Of a stretch of 64,000 nt of DNA, positions 52,818-62,560 are shown one piece after another. A model generated the notes under the pieces. It made no database searches. It worked only from the letters and a program-made list of their open reading frames with translations, and was not told where the DNA came from. Source of the DNA: Bacillota bacterium (GTDB taxonomy: Bacteria; Bacillota; Clostridia; Lachnospirales; Lachnospiraceae); contig JAEZJV010000006.1 in NCBI GenBank assembly GCA_023415635.1, forward strand, positions 10,960-74,959, read 5' to 3'. A program made the translations under genes and the position numbers. Position 1 is the first letter of the stretch. Every line of letters starts with the position of its first letter.

Positions 52818-55064
52818 CTAAAGGGTCGCCTTTTGCCCCTTATCGCCTCGCTTCCTCATGCGTACCTTTTTTGCACTTAGGGCTTTCTCATTGTACTGGA
52901 AGGTATCCGTGCTCGGATTCAAGGCAGTAGCGAAGGCTACCCTATCATTCTTTTCCAGTGTAATCGCTTTTACACCACGGCTGGTTTTCTTTAGTTCACT
53001 TACCTCAGAAAGTGGGAAGCCGAGGGATAAGCCCTTCTCTGTCAGGAGAATTACCTTCAAATTACCTGCCAAAACATCACGTGCAGACAATAGGTTGATT
53101 GCCACGATCTCATCCTTTTCCTCCAGCTTGGTGGAAACAATCTGAGAACGGTTTGTCTCAAATTCCACACCGGATACCTGCTTAATGAAACCGGCCTTTG
53201 TGGTAAAGAGCAGCTGTGATTCATACAGCTGTTCAAAGGAGGTATAAAGTACCACATTCTCCTTACCCAATTTACACAGATTATGAATCAGGACTCCCTT
53301 ATCCTTGAACTTACATCTGGGAATTGCCTCTGCTTTAACCTGATACATATTTCCTTCCGCGGTAAATACACAAAGCCTGTCGGTATTCTTCATCAGCAGG
53401 ACATAAACAAATTCCTTTAAATTATCCTCAGAGGCTCTGGCATAGCTGGCGGTATCGATGGATTTGGTATAACCGAACCGATCGATCAGGATATAGATAT
53501 CCTCAATCTTTACTTCTTCAACATAATCGGAAATAGAGGCATTGGCAAGGAGGGTTCTTCTGTCCCGGTGGAAGGTCTTTTTATATTCTCTTAATCGTCC
53601 TTTGATTACCTTATACAGCTCCTTGGTATCCCCAAGGATTTTCTGATACTCCTCAATGGAGCTTTTTAGGGAGGTGTTCTCATCATGAAGCTTTAAGATC
53701 TCGAGGCCGATCAATTTGCTTAGCTGCATAGCTAAGATAGCATCCGCCTGTCGTTCTGTGAAGTCCAGCTTGGAGGCATCCCCTCTGGATTGCTCTGATT
53801 TGAAGCGTATTTCCTCCGTGTTACCCTCCATAAGGCAAGCCTTGGCCTGCTTCACTGAGGTGCTGCCACGTAGAATTTCGATAATCAGGTCAATGACATC
53901 GGTTGCTTTGATGAGGCCGCCGACGATTTCCAGACGCTTGATGGCTTTATCGAGCAGATATTCATATTCCTTCGTATAGAGCTCCACCTGGAAAGCTACG
54001 AATTCACTCAGGAGGCTTTTTAAATTGAATACAATTGGCTGCTGGTTTTTAACAGCCAGTAGGTTGGCGGAATAGGTGTCCTCCATGCAGGTCTTTTTAT
54101 AAAGACCGTTAAGCAGGTTGTCCAGATCCCGATCCTTTTTTACCTCAATCACTATGCGAATGCCTTCCTTGGAGGATTCGTCACGGACATCATGGATTTC
54201 ATCAAAAACCTTATCCTTAATCAAGGCGGCAAGGTTTTCGACAAGCTTAGTCTTATTACCAGCGATGGTATAGGGTATTTCGGTTATTACTATATTCTTA
54301 CGGCCGTAATCACCATTTTCAATCTCAACCTTAGAACGAATGCGGACCTTACCTTCACCGGTCTCATACAGGGCGAGCATATCATCCTGATTGGTGATGA
54401 TACCCCCTGTAGGAAAATCTGGAGCAGGTATGTAATCCATTAGTTTACTTACGGTAATATTAGGGTTGTCCATATAAGCAATGACGCCGTCTATGACCTC
54501 ATCAGGATTGTGAGGTGGAATGTTGGTGGCCATACCTACCGCAATGCCGGTGGTTCCGTTGATTAAGAGGTTTGGTATCATTGCAGGCAGTACAACCGGT
54601 TCCTTCTCACTATCATCGAAGTTCGGGGCAAAGTCAATCAGTCCCTTCTCCAGATGATCCAGAAGCGCCATAGAACCGGGAGAGAGCCGCGCCTCGGTAT
54701 AACGCATGGCAGCAGCACTATCGCCGTCGATGGAACCGAAATTACCATGACCGTCTACCAAGGGGACCATCAGGGAGAAATCTTCGGTCATGTGCACCAG
54801 TGCCTCATAGATAGAACTGTCACCGTGAGGATGGTATTTACCCATAGTATCTCCGACGATACGGGCACTTTTTCTATGAGGCTTAGCAGGGTCCAGGCCC
54901 AGTTCTATCATGGAAAATAATATTCTTCTTTGAACCGGCTTCAATCCGTCACGGACATCGGGCAGAGCACGGGAGATGATAACACTCATTGCATAATCCC
55001 GATAGCTGTTTTTCATCTCTTCGGAAAAATCCAACTGTATAATCTGATCAGTATTGTTTTTCAT
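52818..55064 (-). CDS. parC: DNA topoisomerase IV subunit A (ParC-like)
   Basis: 748 residues. The type IIA breakage-reunion domain opens YAMSVIISRALPDVRDGLKP and QRRILFSMIELG; the catalytic Tyr is in AAAMRYTEARLSP near residue 122 and the quinolone region is KYHPHGDSSIYEALVHM. The C-terminal domain is short of a GyrA box (QRRGGRG); only a degenerate KKTSRGVKAITL is present. That favours ParC over GyrA: the enzyme should decatenate chromosomes. GAGGTAAGA precedes the ATG, 78 bases after parE. Confidence 0.88.
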   Translation of the reverse strand: MKNNTDQIIQLDFSEEMKNSYRDYAMSVIISRALPDVRDGLKPVQRRILFSMIELGLDPAKPHRKSARIVGDTMGKYHPHGDSSIYEALVHMTEDFSLMVPLVDGHGNFGSIDGDSAAAMRYTEARLSPGSMALLDHLEKGLIDFAPNFDDSEKEPVVLPAMIPNLLINGTTGIAVGMATNIPPHNPDEVIDGVIAYMDNPNITVSKLMDYIPAPDFPTGGIITNQDDMLALYETGEGKVRIRSKVEIENGDYGRKNIVITEIPYTIAGNKTKLVENLAALIKDKVFDEIHDVRDESSKEGIRIVIEVKKDRDLDNLLNGLYKKTCMEDTYSANLLAVKNQQPIVFNLKSLLSEFVAFQVELYTKEYEYLLDKAIKRLEIVGGLIKATDVIDLIIEILRGSTSVKQAKACLMEGNTEEIRFKSEQSRGDASKLDFTERQADAILAMQLSKLIGLEILKLHDENTSLKSSIEEYQKILGDTKELYKVIKGRLREYKKTFHRDRRTLLANASISDYVEEVKIEDIYILIDRFGYTKSIDTASYARASEDNLKEFVYVLLMKNTDRLCVFTAEGNMYQVKAEAIPRCKFKDKGVLIHNLCKLGKENVVLYTSFEQLYESQLLFTTKAGFIKQVSGVEFETNRSQIVSTKLEEKDEIVAINLLSARDVLAGNLKVILLTEKGLSLGFPLSEVSELKKTSRGVKAITLEKNDRVAFATALNPSTDTFQYNEKALSAKKVRMRKRGDKGQKATL

Positions 55065-55142
55065 TCTTACCTCCGTATATCTAATACTTGATATATCCTA
55101 CATCAGAAGCTCGTACCGGGGATTTCTTACGTATGAGCTTTC

Positions 55143-57074
55143 TTATATATCTACCTTCGCATATCTTGCCTCTTCCATAATAAAGCTTCTTCGCGGAGGA
55201 ACATTGCTGCTCATCAGCATAGTGGTAATTTCGTCTGCCTCAACGGTGTCACTGATGGAGATTTGTGCAAGGATACGGGTTTCGGGGTCCAGTGTGGTTT
55301 CCCACAGCTGATGGGCATCCATCTCTCCAAGACCTTTATAACGTTGGAGGCTCAGGATTTTATTGCTTTCCTTCTTCCTGAATTTATCCAGTTCAAAATC
55401 ATTGAATAGATATTCGGACAGCCTTGTCTTCTTACCCTTTACGGTAGTCTCATAATCCACCTTATAAAGAGGAGGAAGGCCTCGGTATACCTTTCCTTCA
55501 AGAATCAGCTCAGGCATGAATCTGTAGAAGAAGGTCAAAAGCAGGGTGCTGATATGAGCACCATCGACATCGGCATCGGTTAATATGATGATTTTATCAT
55601 AACGGAGCTTTGAAATATCAAACTCGTCTCCAATTCCGCAGCCAAAGGTAGCGATCATCTGTTTAATTTCATTATTAACAAGAATTTTCTCAAGGGTAGC
55701 TTTCTCCACATTCAGAATCTTGCCTCGCAAGGGAAGCACGGCCTGCGTTCTTCGGTTCCTGGCAGTTTTTACAGTACCGCCCGCAGAATCACCCTCAACG
55801 ATATACAGTTCACATTCTTCCGGCTTCCTGGAGGAGCAGGAAGCCAGCTTACTTCTGGTATCCACATCACTCAGCTGCTTTAAGACAGCTATCCGTGCTT
55901 TATCACTGGCACGTCTGGCGTTGAAGGATTTCAGGGAGTTCTCCAGAATGGTTCTTAATACCTCTACATGCTTATCAAACCAACGGACTGATTCAGAGGT
56001 AAATACATCCTCCACGGCAGTTTTCGCGTCAGTGTTACCAAGCTTGGTCTTTGTCTGACCTTCAAACTGAGGATCGGGATGCTTGATGGATATAATCGCA
56101 ACCAATCCGTTACGGATATCCTTACCATCGAAATTCTCATCCTTTTCCTTGAGGACATTCAGTTCTCTTGCATACTGATTCATGACCCGGGTCAAGCCGG
56201 ATTTGAAACCGGTTACCAGAGTGCCGCCATCCACGACATTGATACGGTTGCAGTAAGCATTGATCTGTTCAGTAAAGCTATCGGTATATAATAATGCGAT
56301 TTCCACCTCAATATCACCGCTTTTTCCCTCCAGATAGATCGGTTCATCGTGGAGAGGCGTCATTTCACGGGTTAGATAGGAGACAAAGCTCTTGATTCCG
56401 AACTCCTCCTGATAAGTCTTCTCGATCCCCGTAAGCTGGTCAGTGAAATGAATTAACAGATTCTTATTTAGAAAAGCAATTTCCTTTAATTTTTTGGTAA
56501 TGATTTCTGCCTTGAACTCTACGGATTCAAAAATTGTATCATCAGGATAGAAGGTTACCTTCGTTCCCGAATCGGATTTATTACATTTGCCGACCACAGG
56601 AAGAAGCCCACCTTCCAGCTGGGTAACCGGATGGCCGCCATTCACATATTCATCACGATATAATTTACCCTCTCTTTTTACTTCGACAATCATTCGCTTA
56701 GAGAGCGCATTCACGACAGAGGCACCCACGCCGTGCAGACCGCCGGATACCTTGTATACGGAGTTACCGAATTTACCGCCGGCATGGAGTATTGTGTAAA
56801 CAACACGAACGGAAGGGATTTTCTTGGTTGGATGAATATCAACCGGTACTCCTCGTCCGTTGTCGCTTATTTCTATACCCCCATCCTTTAATAATGTAAC
56901 ATCAATCCTTGAACAAAAACCTGCCAGGTGTTCGTCAATACCATTATCGATTATCTCCCAGATCAGATGGTGCAGACCTCTCGGTCCCGTGCTTCCGATA
57001 TACATACCGGGACGCTTCCTGACTGCCTCCAGTCCTTCTAATACGACGATCTGGTTACCGCTATATTGCTCCAT
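55143..57074 (-). CDS. parE: DNA topoisomerase IV subunit B (ParE-like)
   Basis: 643 residues, ATPase subunit. GHKL motifs: EIIDNGIDEHLAGF (Asn for Mg-ATP), ISDNGRGVPVDIH and GGLHGVGASVVNALS. The TOPRIM domain has YIVEGDSAGGTVKTARNR and ILTDADVDGAHISTLLLTFF, and the end is RYKGLGEMDAHQLWETTLDP. Pairing with parC in the same operon supports ParE over GyrB, but these paralogues are hard to separate from sequence alone. GAAGGGG lies 8-9 bases before the ATG. Confidence 0.88.
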   Translation of the reverse strand: MEQYSGNQIVVLEGLEAVRKRPGMYIGSTGPRGLHHLIWEIIDNGIDEHLAGFCSRIDVTLLKDGGIEISDNGRGVPVDIHPTKKIPSVRVVYTILHAGGKFGNSVYKVSGGLHGVGASVVNALSKRMIVEVKREGKLYRDEYVNGGHPVTQLEGGLLPVVGKCNKSDSGTKVTFYPDDTIFESVEFKAEIITKKLKEIAFLNKNLLIHFTDQLTGIEKTYQEEFGIKSFVSYLTREMTPLHDEPIYLEGKSGDIEVEIALLYTDSFTEQINAYCNRINVVDGGTLVTGFKSGLTRVMNQYARELNVLKEKDENFDGKDIRNGLVAIISIKHPDPQFEGQTKTKLGNTDAKTAVEDVFTSESVRWFDKHVEVLRTILENSLKSFNARRASDKARIAVLKQLSDVDTRSKLASCSSRKPEECELYIVEGDSAGGTVKTARNRRTQAVLPLRGKILNVEKATLEKILVNNEIKQMIATFGCGIGDEFDISKLRYDKIIILTDADVDGAHISTLLLTFFYRFMPELILEGKVYRGLPPLYKVDYETTVKGKKTRLSEYLFNDFELDKFRKKESNKILSLQRYKGLGEMDAHQLWETTLDPETRILAQISISDTVEADEITTMLMSSNVPPRRSFIMEEARYAKVDI

Positions 57075-57420
57075 GGTGTAAAACCCCTTCTGTAAATAAT
57101 TTATCCTGGTAATTATATCATATTGATTACTATAATTCCAGAAGTATTACAATCATATGTTCGCGCTATACTGATAATCAACGAATAAAAATTAAAATAA
57201 TGATTGAAAATTACGTAGAATGATGTATAATAGGAACAATTATTGAATTTAGATCATCACCCCCTCGAAGCTGAGCGAAAGGGGGAATTCTATTGGTTCT
57301 TAAGAAATGGTAGACTAATTTGATTTATGACATACATAATAGGATGTTATATTTATGCAATTCCTATTATATTGATCTCGGGGCTGTACTTGAACCCGGA
57401 ATGAAAGGCGACGAAGTATT
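57075..57420. other. Intergenic region of 346 bases with promoter and leader hairpin
   Basis: Between the divergent parE and PHP genes. A plus-strand promoter TTGAAA (57204-57209), 16-base spacer, TATAAT (57226-57231) is clear. The predicted 180-base leader contains a hairpin CCCCCT/AGGGGG (57260-57285) with loop region TCGAAGCTGAGCGAA. I do not recognise a riboswitch. A 73-codon frame across the area lacks a ribosome site. Confidence 0.5.
57204..57231 (+). promoter_or_regulatory. Promoter upstream of the PHP phosphoesterase gene
   Basis: TTGAAA, 16 bases, TATAAT. Confidence 0.6.
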
Positions 57421-58104
57421 ATGGGCCTATTTTTATATGAAACACATCTGCATACTACTACTGCAAGTGCCTGCGCCCTGTTCTCCGGGGAACAGCATGT
57501 CAGATACTATAAGGCTGCGGGCTATAGCGGAATTATCGTGACAGACCATTTTTTTAACGGGAACTGCTGTGTACCACGTAACCTCTCCTGGGAAGAACGC
57601 GTGGACTTATTCTGCAAGGGCTATGAAGAGGCAAAGGCGGAAGGAGACAGAATAGGCTTGTCCGTATTCTTTGGTTGGGAAGCGAATTTTAATGCAACTG
57701 AGTTCCTGATTTACGGACTGGATAAGGAATGGCTGAAACGTCACCCGGAGATACTAAGCTGGTCCATCAGAGAGCAATACGAGCACATCCATGCGGACGG
57801 AGGGTATATCGTACATGCACATCCTTTTCGCAGAAGAGCCTATATTCCTGAAATTCGTCTGTTTCCTGAATATGTGGATGCTGTGGAAGCAATCAATGTA
57901 GGAAATCGAAACGAGGCTTTTGACCGGGAGGCTTATCTATATGCCAGAAAGCATAAGCTGAGAATGACTGCAGGGACCGATGCTCATGGTAGGGAGAAGC
58001 TCCACAGCGGAGTGGCTTTGAAAAGAAAGGCAGAGAACCTACAGGATTTTATTGAAATAATAAAATCCGGGAAATACGAACTAATCAAGCCGAGAACAGA
58101 GTGA
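57421..58104 (+). CDS. PHP-domain phosphoesterase
   Basis: 227 residues. The polymerase-and-histidinol-phosphatase motifs are ETHLHTTTASACA (HxH, near residue 8), GIIVTDHFFNGN, FGWEANF, YIVHAHPFRRR and TAGTDAHGREKL. These bind a trinuclear metal site and hydrolyse phosphoesters; members include histidinol phosphatase and nucleoside phosphatases. No his gene is adjacent, so the substrate is open. The ribosome site is weak (GAAAGG), so the exact start is less sure. lysA follows after 60 bases and may be co-transcribed. Confidence 0.8.
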   Translation: MGLFLYETHLHTTTASACALFSGEQHVRYYKAAGYSGIIVTDHFFNGNCCVPRNLSWEERVDLFCKGYEEAKAEGDRIGLSVFFGWEANFNATEFLIYGLDKEWLKRHPEILSWSIREQYEHIHADGGYIVHAHPFRRRAYIPEIRLFPEYVDAVEAINVGNRNEAFDREAYLYARKHKLRMTAGTDAHGREKLHSGVALKRKAENLQDFIEIIKSGKYELIKPRTE

Positions 58105-58164
58105 ACGGACGGAGAAATCCGCCTTTCCTGATAGAACAATACAATATGATATAGGAGGTTTTAT

Positions 58165-59433
58165 ATGAAAAAACCGTTTGTAACGTTGGAACAGCTGCAG
58201 AAAATTACTAAGACATACCCGACTCCCTTCCATATTTATGATGAGAAGGGGATACGAGAAAATGCAAGAAAATTATATAAAGCATTCTCCTGGAATAAGG
58301 GCTTTAAGGAATATTTTGCAGTGAAGGCCACACCAAACCCCTATATTCTCAATATATTAAAAGAAGAGGGCTGCGGTTTCGATTGCTCCTCGATGACGGA
58401 GCTGATGCTTTCGGAGGCTTTGGATTGTTCGGGAAGTGATATTATGTTTTCCTCCAATGCTACTCCTGCAGAGGAATTTGTAAAGGCAACCGAGCTGAAG
58501 GCAATCATTAACCTGGATGATTATACCCATATTGATTTTCTTGAGAGGGTGGCAGGAATCCCGGAGACCATCTGCTGCCGTTATAATCCCGGTGGAGTCT
58601 TTAAGACTGCCAATGGAATTATGGACAATCCGGGAGACGCCAAATACGGCTTTACGAAGGAGCAGCTCATAGACGGTTTTAGGAAGCTGAAGGAGAAGGG
58701 GGCAAAAAGCTTCGGAATTCATTCCTTCCTGGCGAGTAATACTGCTACCAACGAGTATTATCCTACCTTGGCGAAGATACTATTTGAGCTGGCAGTGGAG
58801 CTTCGAGATAAAACCGGTGCTGATATTAAGTTCATCAATCTGTCCGGCGGTGTAGGTATTCCTTATAAGCCTCATTCCAAGGCAAATGATATTATGGAAA
58901 TCGGCGAAGGAGTAAGAAAAGCCTTTGAAGAAATATTAGTACCTGCCGGTATGGGAGATATCGCTATCTTTACGGAACTGGGACGCTATATGCTTGCTCC
59001 ATATGGGCATCTTGTGGCGAAAGCAATCCATGAGAAGCATATTTACAAGGAATACATCGGATTGGATGCTTGTGCAGTAAATCTGATGCGCCCGGCAATG
59101 TATGGTGCGTACCATCATATCACCGTCATGGGTAAGGAAAACGAACCCTGTGATCATAAATATGATATCACCGGTTCACTCTGTGAGAATAATGACAAGT
59201 TCGCAATCGACCGTATGCTGCCGAAGATTGATATCGGAGATTATATCGTAATTCATGATACTGGAGCACATGGCTTTGCTATGGGTTATAACTATAACGG
59301 CAAGCTAAAGTCCGCCGAGCTGCTTTTGAAGGAAGACGGAACCGTTCAGCTGATCAGACGGGCAGAGACACCGAAGGATTATTTTGCTACCTTTGATTTT
59401 AGTGATATTCTTCAGGGTATTGAAGTATTATAA
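58165..59433 (+). CDS. lysA: Diaminopimelate decarboxylase
   Basis: 422 residues, PLP enzyme of alanine racemase fold type III, converting meso-diaminopimelate to lysine. The PLP Lys is in EYFAVKATPNPYIL near residue 53. INLSGGVGIPY is the phosphate-binding Gly loop and FTELGRYMLAPYG the substrate Arg region. SLCENNDKFAIDR with YIVIHDTGAHGFAMGYNYNG holds the C-terminal active-site Cys and Tyr. GIHSFLASNT replaces the GLHxHIGS of classical LysA, as in one clostridial subgroup. AGGAGGTTTTAT precedes the ATG. Confidence 0.9.
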   Translation: MKKPFVTLEQLQKITKTYPTPFHIYDEKGIRENARKLYKAFSWNKGFKEYFAVKATPNPYILNILKEEGCGFDCSSMTELMLSEALDCSGSDIMFSSNATPAEEFVKATELKAIINLDDYTHIDFLERVAGIPETICCRYNPGGVFKTANGIMDNPGDAKYGFTKEQLIDGFRKLKEKGAKSFGIHSFLASNTATNEYYPTLAKILFELAVELRDKTGADIKFINLSGGVGIPYKPHSKANDIMEIGEGVRKAFEEILVPAGMGDIAIFTELGRYMLAPYGHLVAKAIHEKHIYKEYIGLDACAVNLMRPAMYGAYHHITVMGKENEPCDHKYDITGSLCENNDKFAIDRMLPKIDIGDYIVIHDTGAHGFAMGYNYNGKLKSAELLLKEDGTVQLIRRAETPKDYFATFDFSDILQGIEVL

Positions 59434-59583
59434 ATCAGCCGATATATAATATTAAGAGATGAAAAAAAGGAACCGGTGGGCTTTACATTATTCATAAAAG
59501 GAAAGAATAATTTCGCTATATTAAAGATAAGATATAATGTAACTTTTAAGCTGGCAGACTTGTTACTACAGGATAATGTGAGG

Positions 59584-59612
59584 TTGACAATAAACATTTG
59601 ATACGATATAAT
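59584..59612 (+). promoter_or_regulatory. Consensus promoter of greA-lysS
   Basis: Perfect TTGACA (59584-59589), 17-base spacer, perfect TATAAT (59607-59612), 53 bases before the greA ATG. Confidence 0.85.
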
Positions 59613-59665
59613 ACTTTGAATGTATTGTATATTGTATAAAAAGCAATATGGAGGAAGGGTGTTTT

Positions 59666-60148
59666 ATGGTAGAAAAGAAGAACATATTGACTTATGAGGG
59701 ATTACGGCAATTGGAAGACGAGCTGCATGATCTGAAGGTAAACCAAAGAAAACTCGTTGCACAGAAGATCAAGGAGGCAAGAGAACAAGGGGATCTTTCC
59801 GAGAACGCAGAATATGATGCTGCAAAGGATGAGCAGAGAGATATCGAAGCAAGAATTGAAGAGATTGATAAGATATTGAAAAATGCTGAAGTTGTTGTGG
59901 AAGATGAAGTAGATGTTAATGTAATCAATATTGGCTGTAGAGTCAAGATTTTAGATATCGAATTTAACGAAGAGCTTGAATATAAGTTAGTCGGATCTAC
60001 AGAGGCTAATAGCTTAAGAGGCAAGATTTCCAACGAATCACCTCTCGGAAGAGCACTGATCGGAGCTAAGGTGGGAGATGTCGTCAGTGTGGATGCCCAT
60101 GCAGGAACGATGCAGTACAAGATATTGGGGATACACAGATCAAATTAA
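59666..60148 (+). CDS. greA: Transcription elongation factor GreA
   Basis: 160 residues, normal size. The N-terminal coiled coil contains LRQLEDELHDLKVNQRKLVA and the acidic tip region REQGDLSENAEYDAAKDEQ that reaches the RNA polymerase active site and triggers cleavage of backtracked RNA. The C-terminal FKBP-like domain ends VSVDAHAGTMQYKILGI. ATG 59666 follows GGAGGAAGGG; an in-frame ATG at 59648 lies before that site. It shares an operon with lysS, 78 bases downstream. Confidence 0.95.
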   Translation: MVEKKNILTYEGLRQLEDELHDLKVNQRKLVAQKIKEAREQGDLSENAEYDAAKDEQRDIEARIEEIDKILKNAEVVVEDEVDVNVINIGCRVKILDIEFNEELEYKLVGSTEANSLRGKISNESPLGRALIGAKVGDVVSVDAHAGTMQYKILGIHRSN

Positions 60149-60226
60149 TATTTAGAAGGAGTAAGCGGGCTTAACCAAGGATAAGACTTGATGAGAGGCA
60201 GTTTACTGCGGTAAGAGGTGAAATTC

Positions 60227-61717
60227 ATGGCTGAGGAAAGAATTCAAACAGAACAGGATATTAATGAATTACTGAAGGTAAAACGAGCGAAGCTTGCAGA
60301 GCTTCAGGAAAGTGGAAGGGACCCCTTCCAGATCATGAAGTATCAGGTGACCAATCGTTCCAGCGATATCATACAGAATTTTGAAGGTTTTGAAGGAAAA
60401 TGCGTTTCCATTGCCGGACGTGTAATGTCAAAGCGTATTATGGGAAAGGCATCCTTTTGCAATATCAGAGACTTGGGCGGTGACATTCAGGCCTATGTCA
60501 AGAGAGATGAAATCGGCGAGGAACCCTATGCTGAGTTTAAGAAGTATGATATTGGAGATATCGTCGGTATCGAGGGAGAGGTATTTAAGACTCATACCGG
60601 AGAAGTGTCAGTAAAAGCAACCAAGGTCGTTCTTTTAACTAAGAGTCTACAGATTCTGCCGGAGAAATTTCATGGCTTGAAGGATACCGATACCAGATAC
60701 AGACAGAGATATATTGATTTAATTGTTAATCCCGAGGTGCGCGATACATTCATCAAGCGTTCCAAGATCATAAAGGAAATACGAAATTATCTTGATAATA
60801 AAGAATTTATTGAGGTTGAGACACCGGTTCTTGTACCGAATGCCGGTGGTGCTGCTGCAAAGCCCTTCAATACTCACCATAATGCGTTAGATCAGGACAT
60901 TCATCTTAGAATATCACTGGAGCTTTATCTGAAGCGTCTGATTGTTGGCGGTTTGGAGAGAGTATACGAAATCGGACGGGTATTCCGTAATGAGGGATTA
61001 TCCGTAAGACATAATCCGGAATTTACACTGTTGGAGCTGTATCAGGCGTATACAGACTACTACGGAATGATGGACCTTGTTGAGGATATGTTCCGTACGG
61101 TTGCACAGAAGGTACTTGGAACAACAGTTATTACCTATGACGGAGTAGAGATAGATTTATCAAAGCCCTTTGATCGACTCACGATGATAGAAGCTATTAA
61201 GAAATATGCCAATGTAGATTTTGACAAGATTCCTGACGAGGCTGCTGCAAAAGCACTTGCGAAGGAACATCATATCGAGTTTGAAGCAAGGCATAAGAGA
61301 GGTGATATCATCAACCTGTTCTTTGAGGAATTTGTGGAAGACAATCTTGTACAGCCGACCTTCATCATGAATCATCCGGTAGAGATTTCTCCCCTTGCCT
61401 CAAGAAAGCCGGAGGATCCGGATTATACGGAGCGTTTCGAGCTGTTTATCACCCGCAGGGAGATGGCAAATGCATTCTCCGAGCTGAATGATCCGCTGGA
61501 TCAGAGAGGCCGTTTTGAAGCACAGGAAGCACTTCGTGCCGCAGGTGATGAAGAAGCGAACCAGCTGGATGAGGATTTCTTAACCGCACTGGAATACGGC
61601 ATGCCTCCGACAGGCGGCATCGGTATCGGAATTGATCGTCTTGTCATGCTGCTGACAGATTCCATGGCAATCAGGGATGTATTGTTATTCCCGACGATGA
61701 AGACGCTGGATAAATAA
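60227..61717 (+). CDS. lysS: Lysyl-tRNA synthetase, class II
   Basis: About 496 residues. An OB-fold anticodon-binding domain (CVSIAGRVMSKRIMGKASFC) is followed by the class II catalytic core: motif 1 around EVETPVLVPNAGGAAAKPF, motif 2 VFRNEGLSVRHNPEFTLLE and motif 3 GGIGIGIDRLVMLLTDS. It charges tRNA-Lys. ATG 60227 follows AGAGGTGAAATTC. lysA (lysine synthesis) lies upstream, and a decayed mobile element follows the gene. Confidence 0.96.
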   Translation: MAEERIQTEQDINELLKVKRAKLAELQESGRDPFQIMKYQVTNRSSDIIQNFEGFEGKCVSIAGRVMSKRIMGKASFCNIRDLGGDIQAYVKRDEIGEEPYAEFKKYDIGDIVGIEGEVFKTHTGEVSVKATKVVLLTKSLQILPEKFHGLKDTDTRYRQRYIDLIVNPEVRDTFIKRSKIIKEIRNYLDNKEFIEVETPVLVPNAGGAAAKPFNTHHNALDQDIHLRISLELYLKRLIVGGLERVYEIGRVFRNEGLSVRHNPEFTLLELYQAYTDYYGMMDLVEDMFRTVAQKVLGTTVITYDGVEIDLSKPFDRLTMIEAIKKYANVDFDKIPDEAAAKALAKEHHIEFEARHKRGDIINLFFEEFVEDNLVQPTFIMNHPVEISPLASRKPEDPDYTERFELFITRREMANAFSELNDPLDQRGRFEAQEALRAAGDEEANQLDEDFLTALEYGMPPTGGIGIGIDRLVMLLTDSMAIRDVLLFPTMKTLDK

Positions 61718-61759
61718 ATTCAGTAAAATCAATGGTTTGAAGCACTTCGCTATACCGAG

Positions 61760-61800
61760 TACAGCAAGAGTACAGCAAATTTACAGCGTATAGTACAGCA
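61760..61800. repeat. Four TACAGC repeats at 11-12 base spacing
   Basis: TACAGC starts at 61760, 61771, 61782 and 61794; three copies read GTACAGCA. The helical phasing suggests a row of protein-binding sites. It lies 40 bases after lysS and 150 bases before the conjugation-ATPase fragment, so it may be an att-site or excision-factor region of a lost element. Confidence 0.5.
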
Positions 61801-61950
61801 TAATACGTGATAATGTAGATTTGTATCCAGAGCCCAATTTAATAATTTTGCACTTTAAGGATATTTTTCTAAAAGAAATTTTAGAGAGATGTCCTTTTTT
61901 TGTTTGCGTAGAAGTTATTGTATTATTTGGCATATTTGAAATTCAATTGA

Positions 61951-62442
61951 GATACCCAAAATGAAGATGGAAATGGTTTTGTATTCGGGGTGCCGGGTTA
62001 TGGTAAATCCTTCTTTTGTAAGATGGAAATGGGTTCCGTTTATTTATCGGGAAATGATGAAATCATTTGTATCGATCCCATGAATGAATATTTTGACATA
62101 GCTCATGCTTACGGCGGAACAGTTGTAAATAAGTCCACTTATACAGATAACTATGTGAATCCGTTGGAGCTTGATGTATGGAGTCTTGATCCGAACGATT
62201 CCAAAGGTATGGTAAGAGAAAAGGGAGAATTTATGCTTGGTCTTTGTGAACAATGTATTGGTGATAGTTTAAATTCCAGACAGAAATCAATCATTGATCA
62301 ATGTGTAAGAAAGCTGTATCTGGATATTGCCAGAAGCAAGGAGAAGTACATTCCTGTTATGAGTGATTTTTATGCGTTGCGTTTAGAACAGCCTGAGGAA
62401 GAAGAAAAGAATTGCATTGTCCATTTATCATTTGTTGGATAG
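61951..62442 (+). pseudogene. Fragment of a VirB4/TraE-type conjugation ATPase
   Basis: An open frame without a proper start (a stop codon is at 61948). It encodes GNGFVFGVPGYGKSFFCKME, the Walker A part of the VirB4-like ATPase of Gram-positive conjugative elements, followed by ICIDPMNEYFDIAHAYGGTV, YVNPLELDVWSLDPNDSKGM and LNSRQKSIIDQCVRKLYLDI, all diagnostic for that family. Homology appears to end at about 62400, after LEQPEEEEKN, and the frame closes soon after. The full protein has about 800 residues, so both ends are missing. It marks decay of an integrative conjugative element next to lysS. Confidence 0.8.
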
Positions 62443-62560
62443 AGGATAGACTATCTTGGATGGATATGGTAAACTTGAAACGGCTGTCGGAAGGATGCTT
62501 TGTTTAAGCAAATTAAATTTCTAGTAAAAATTATTTATATCTTTTGAAGGTGGTGTAAAT

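Noticed and set aside
52818..57074. Annotation of the topoisomerase pair as GyrA/GyrB
   Set aside because: The C-terminal domain lacks a GyrA box, and the two genes form a parE-parC operon away from any origin-type genes. The call remains slightly uncertain.
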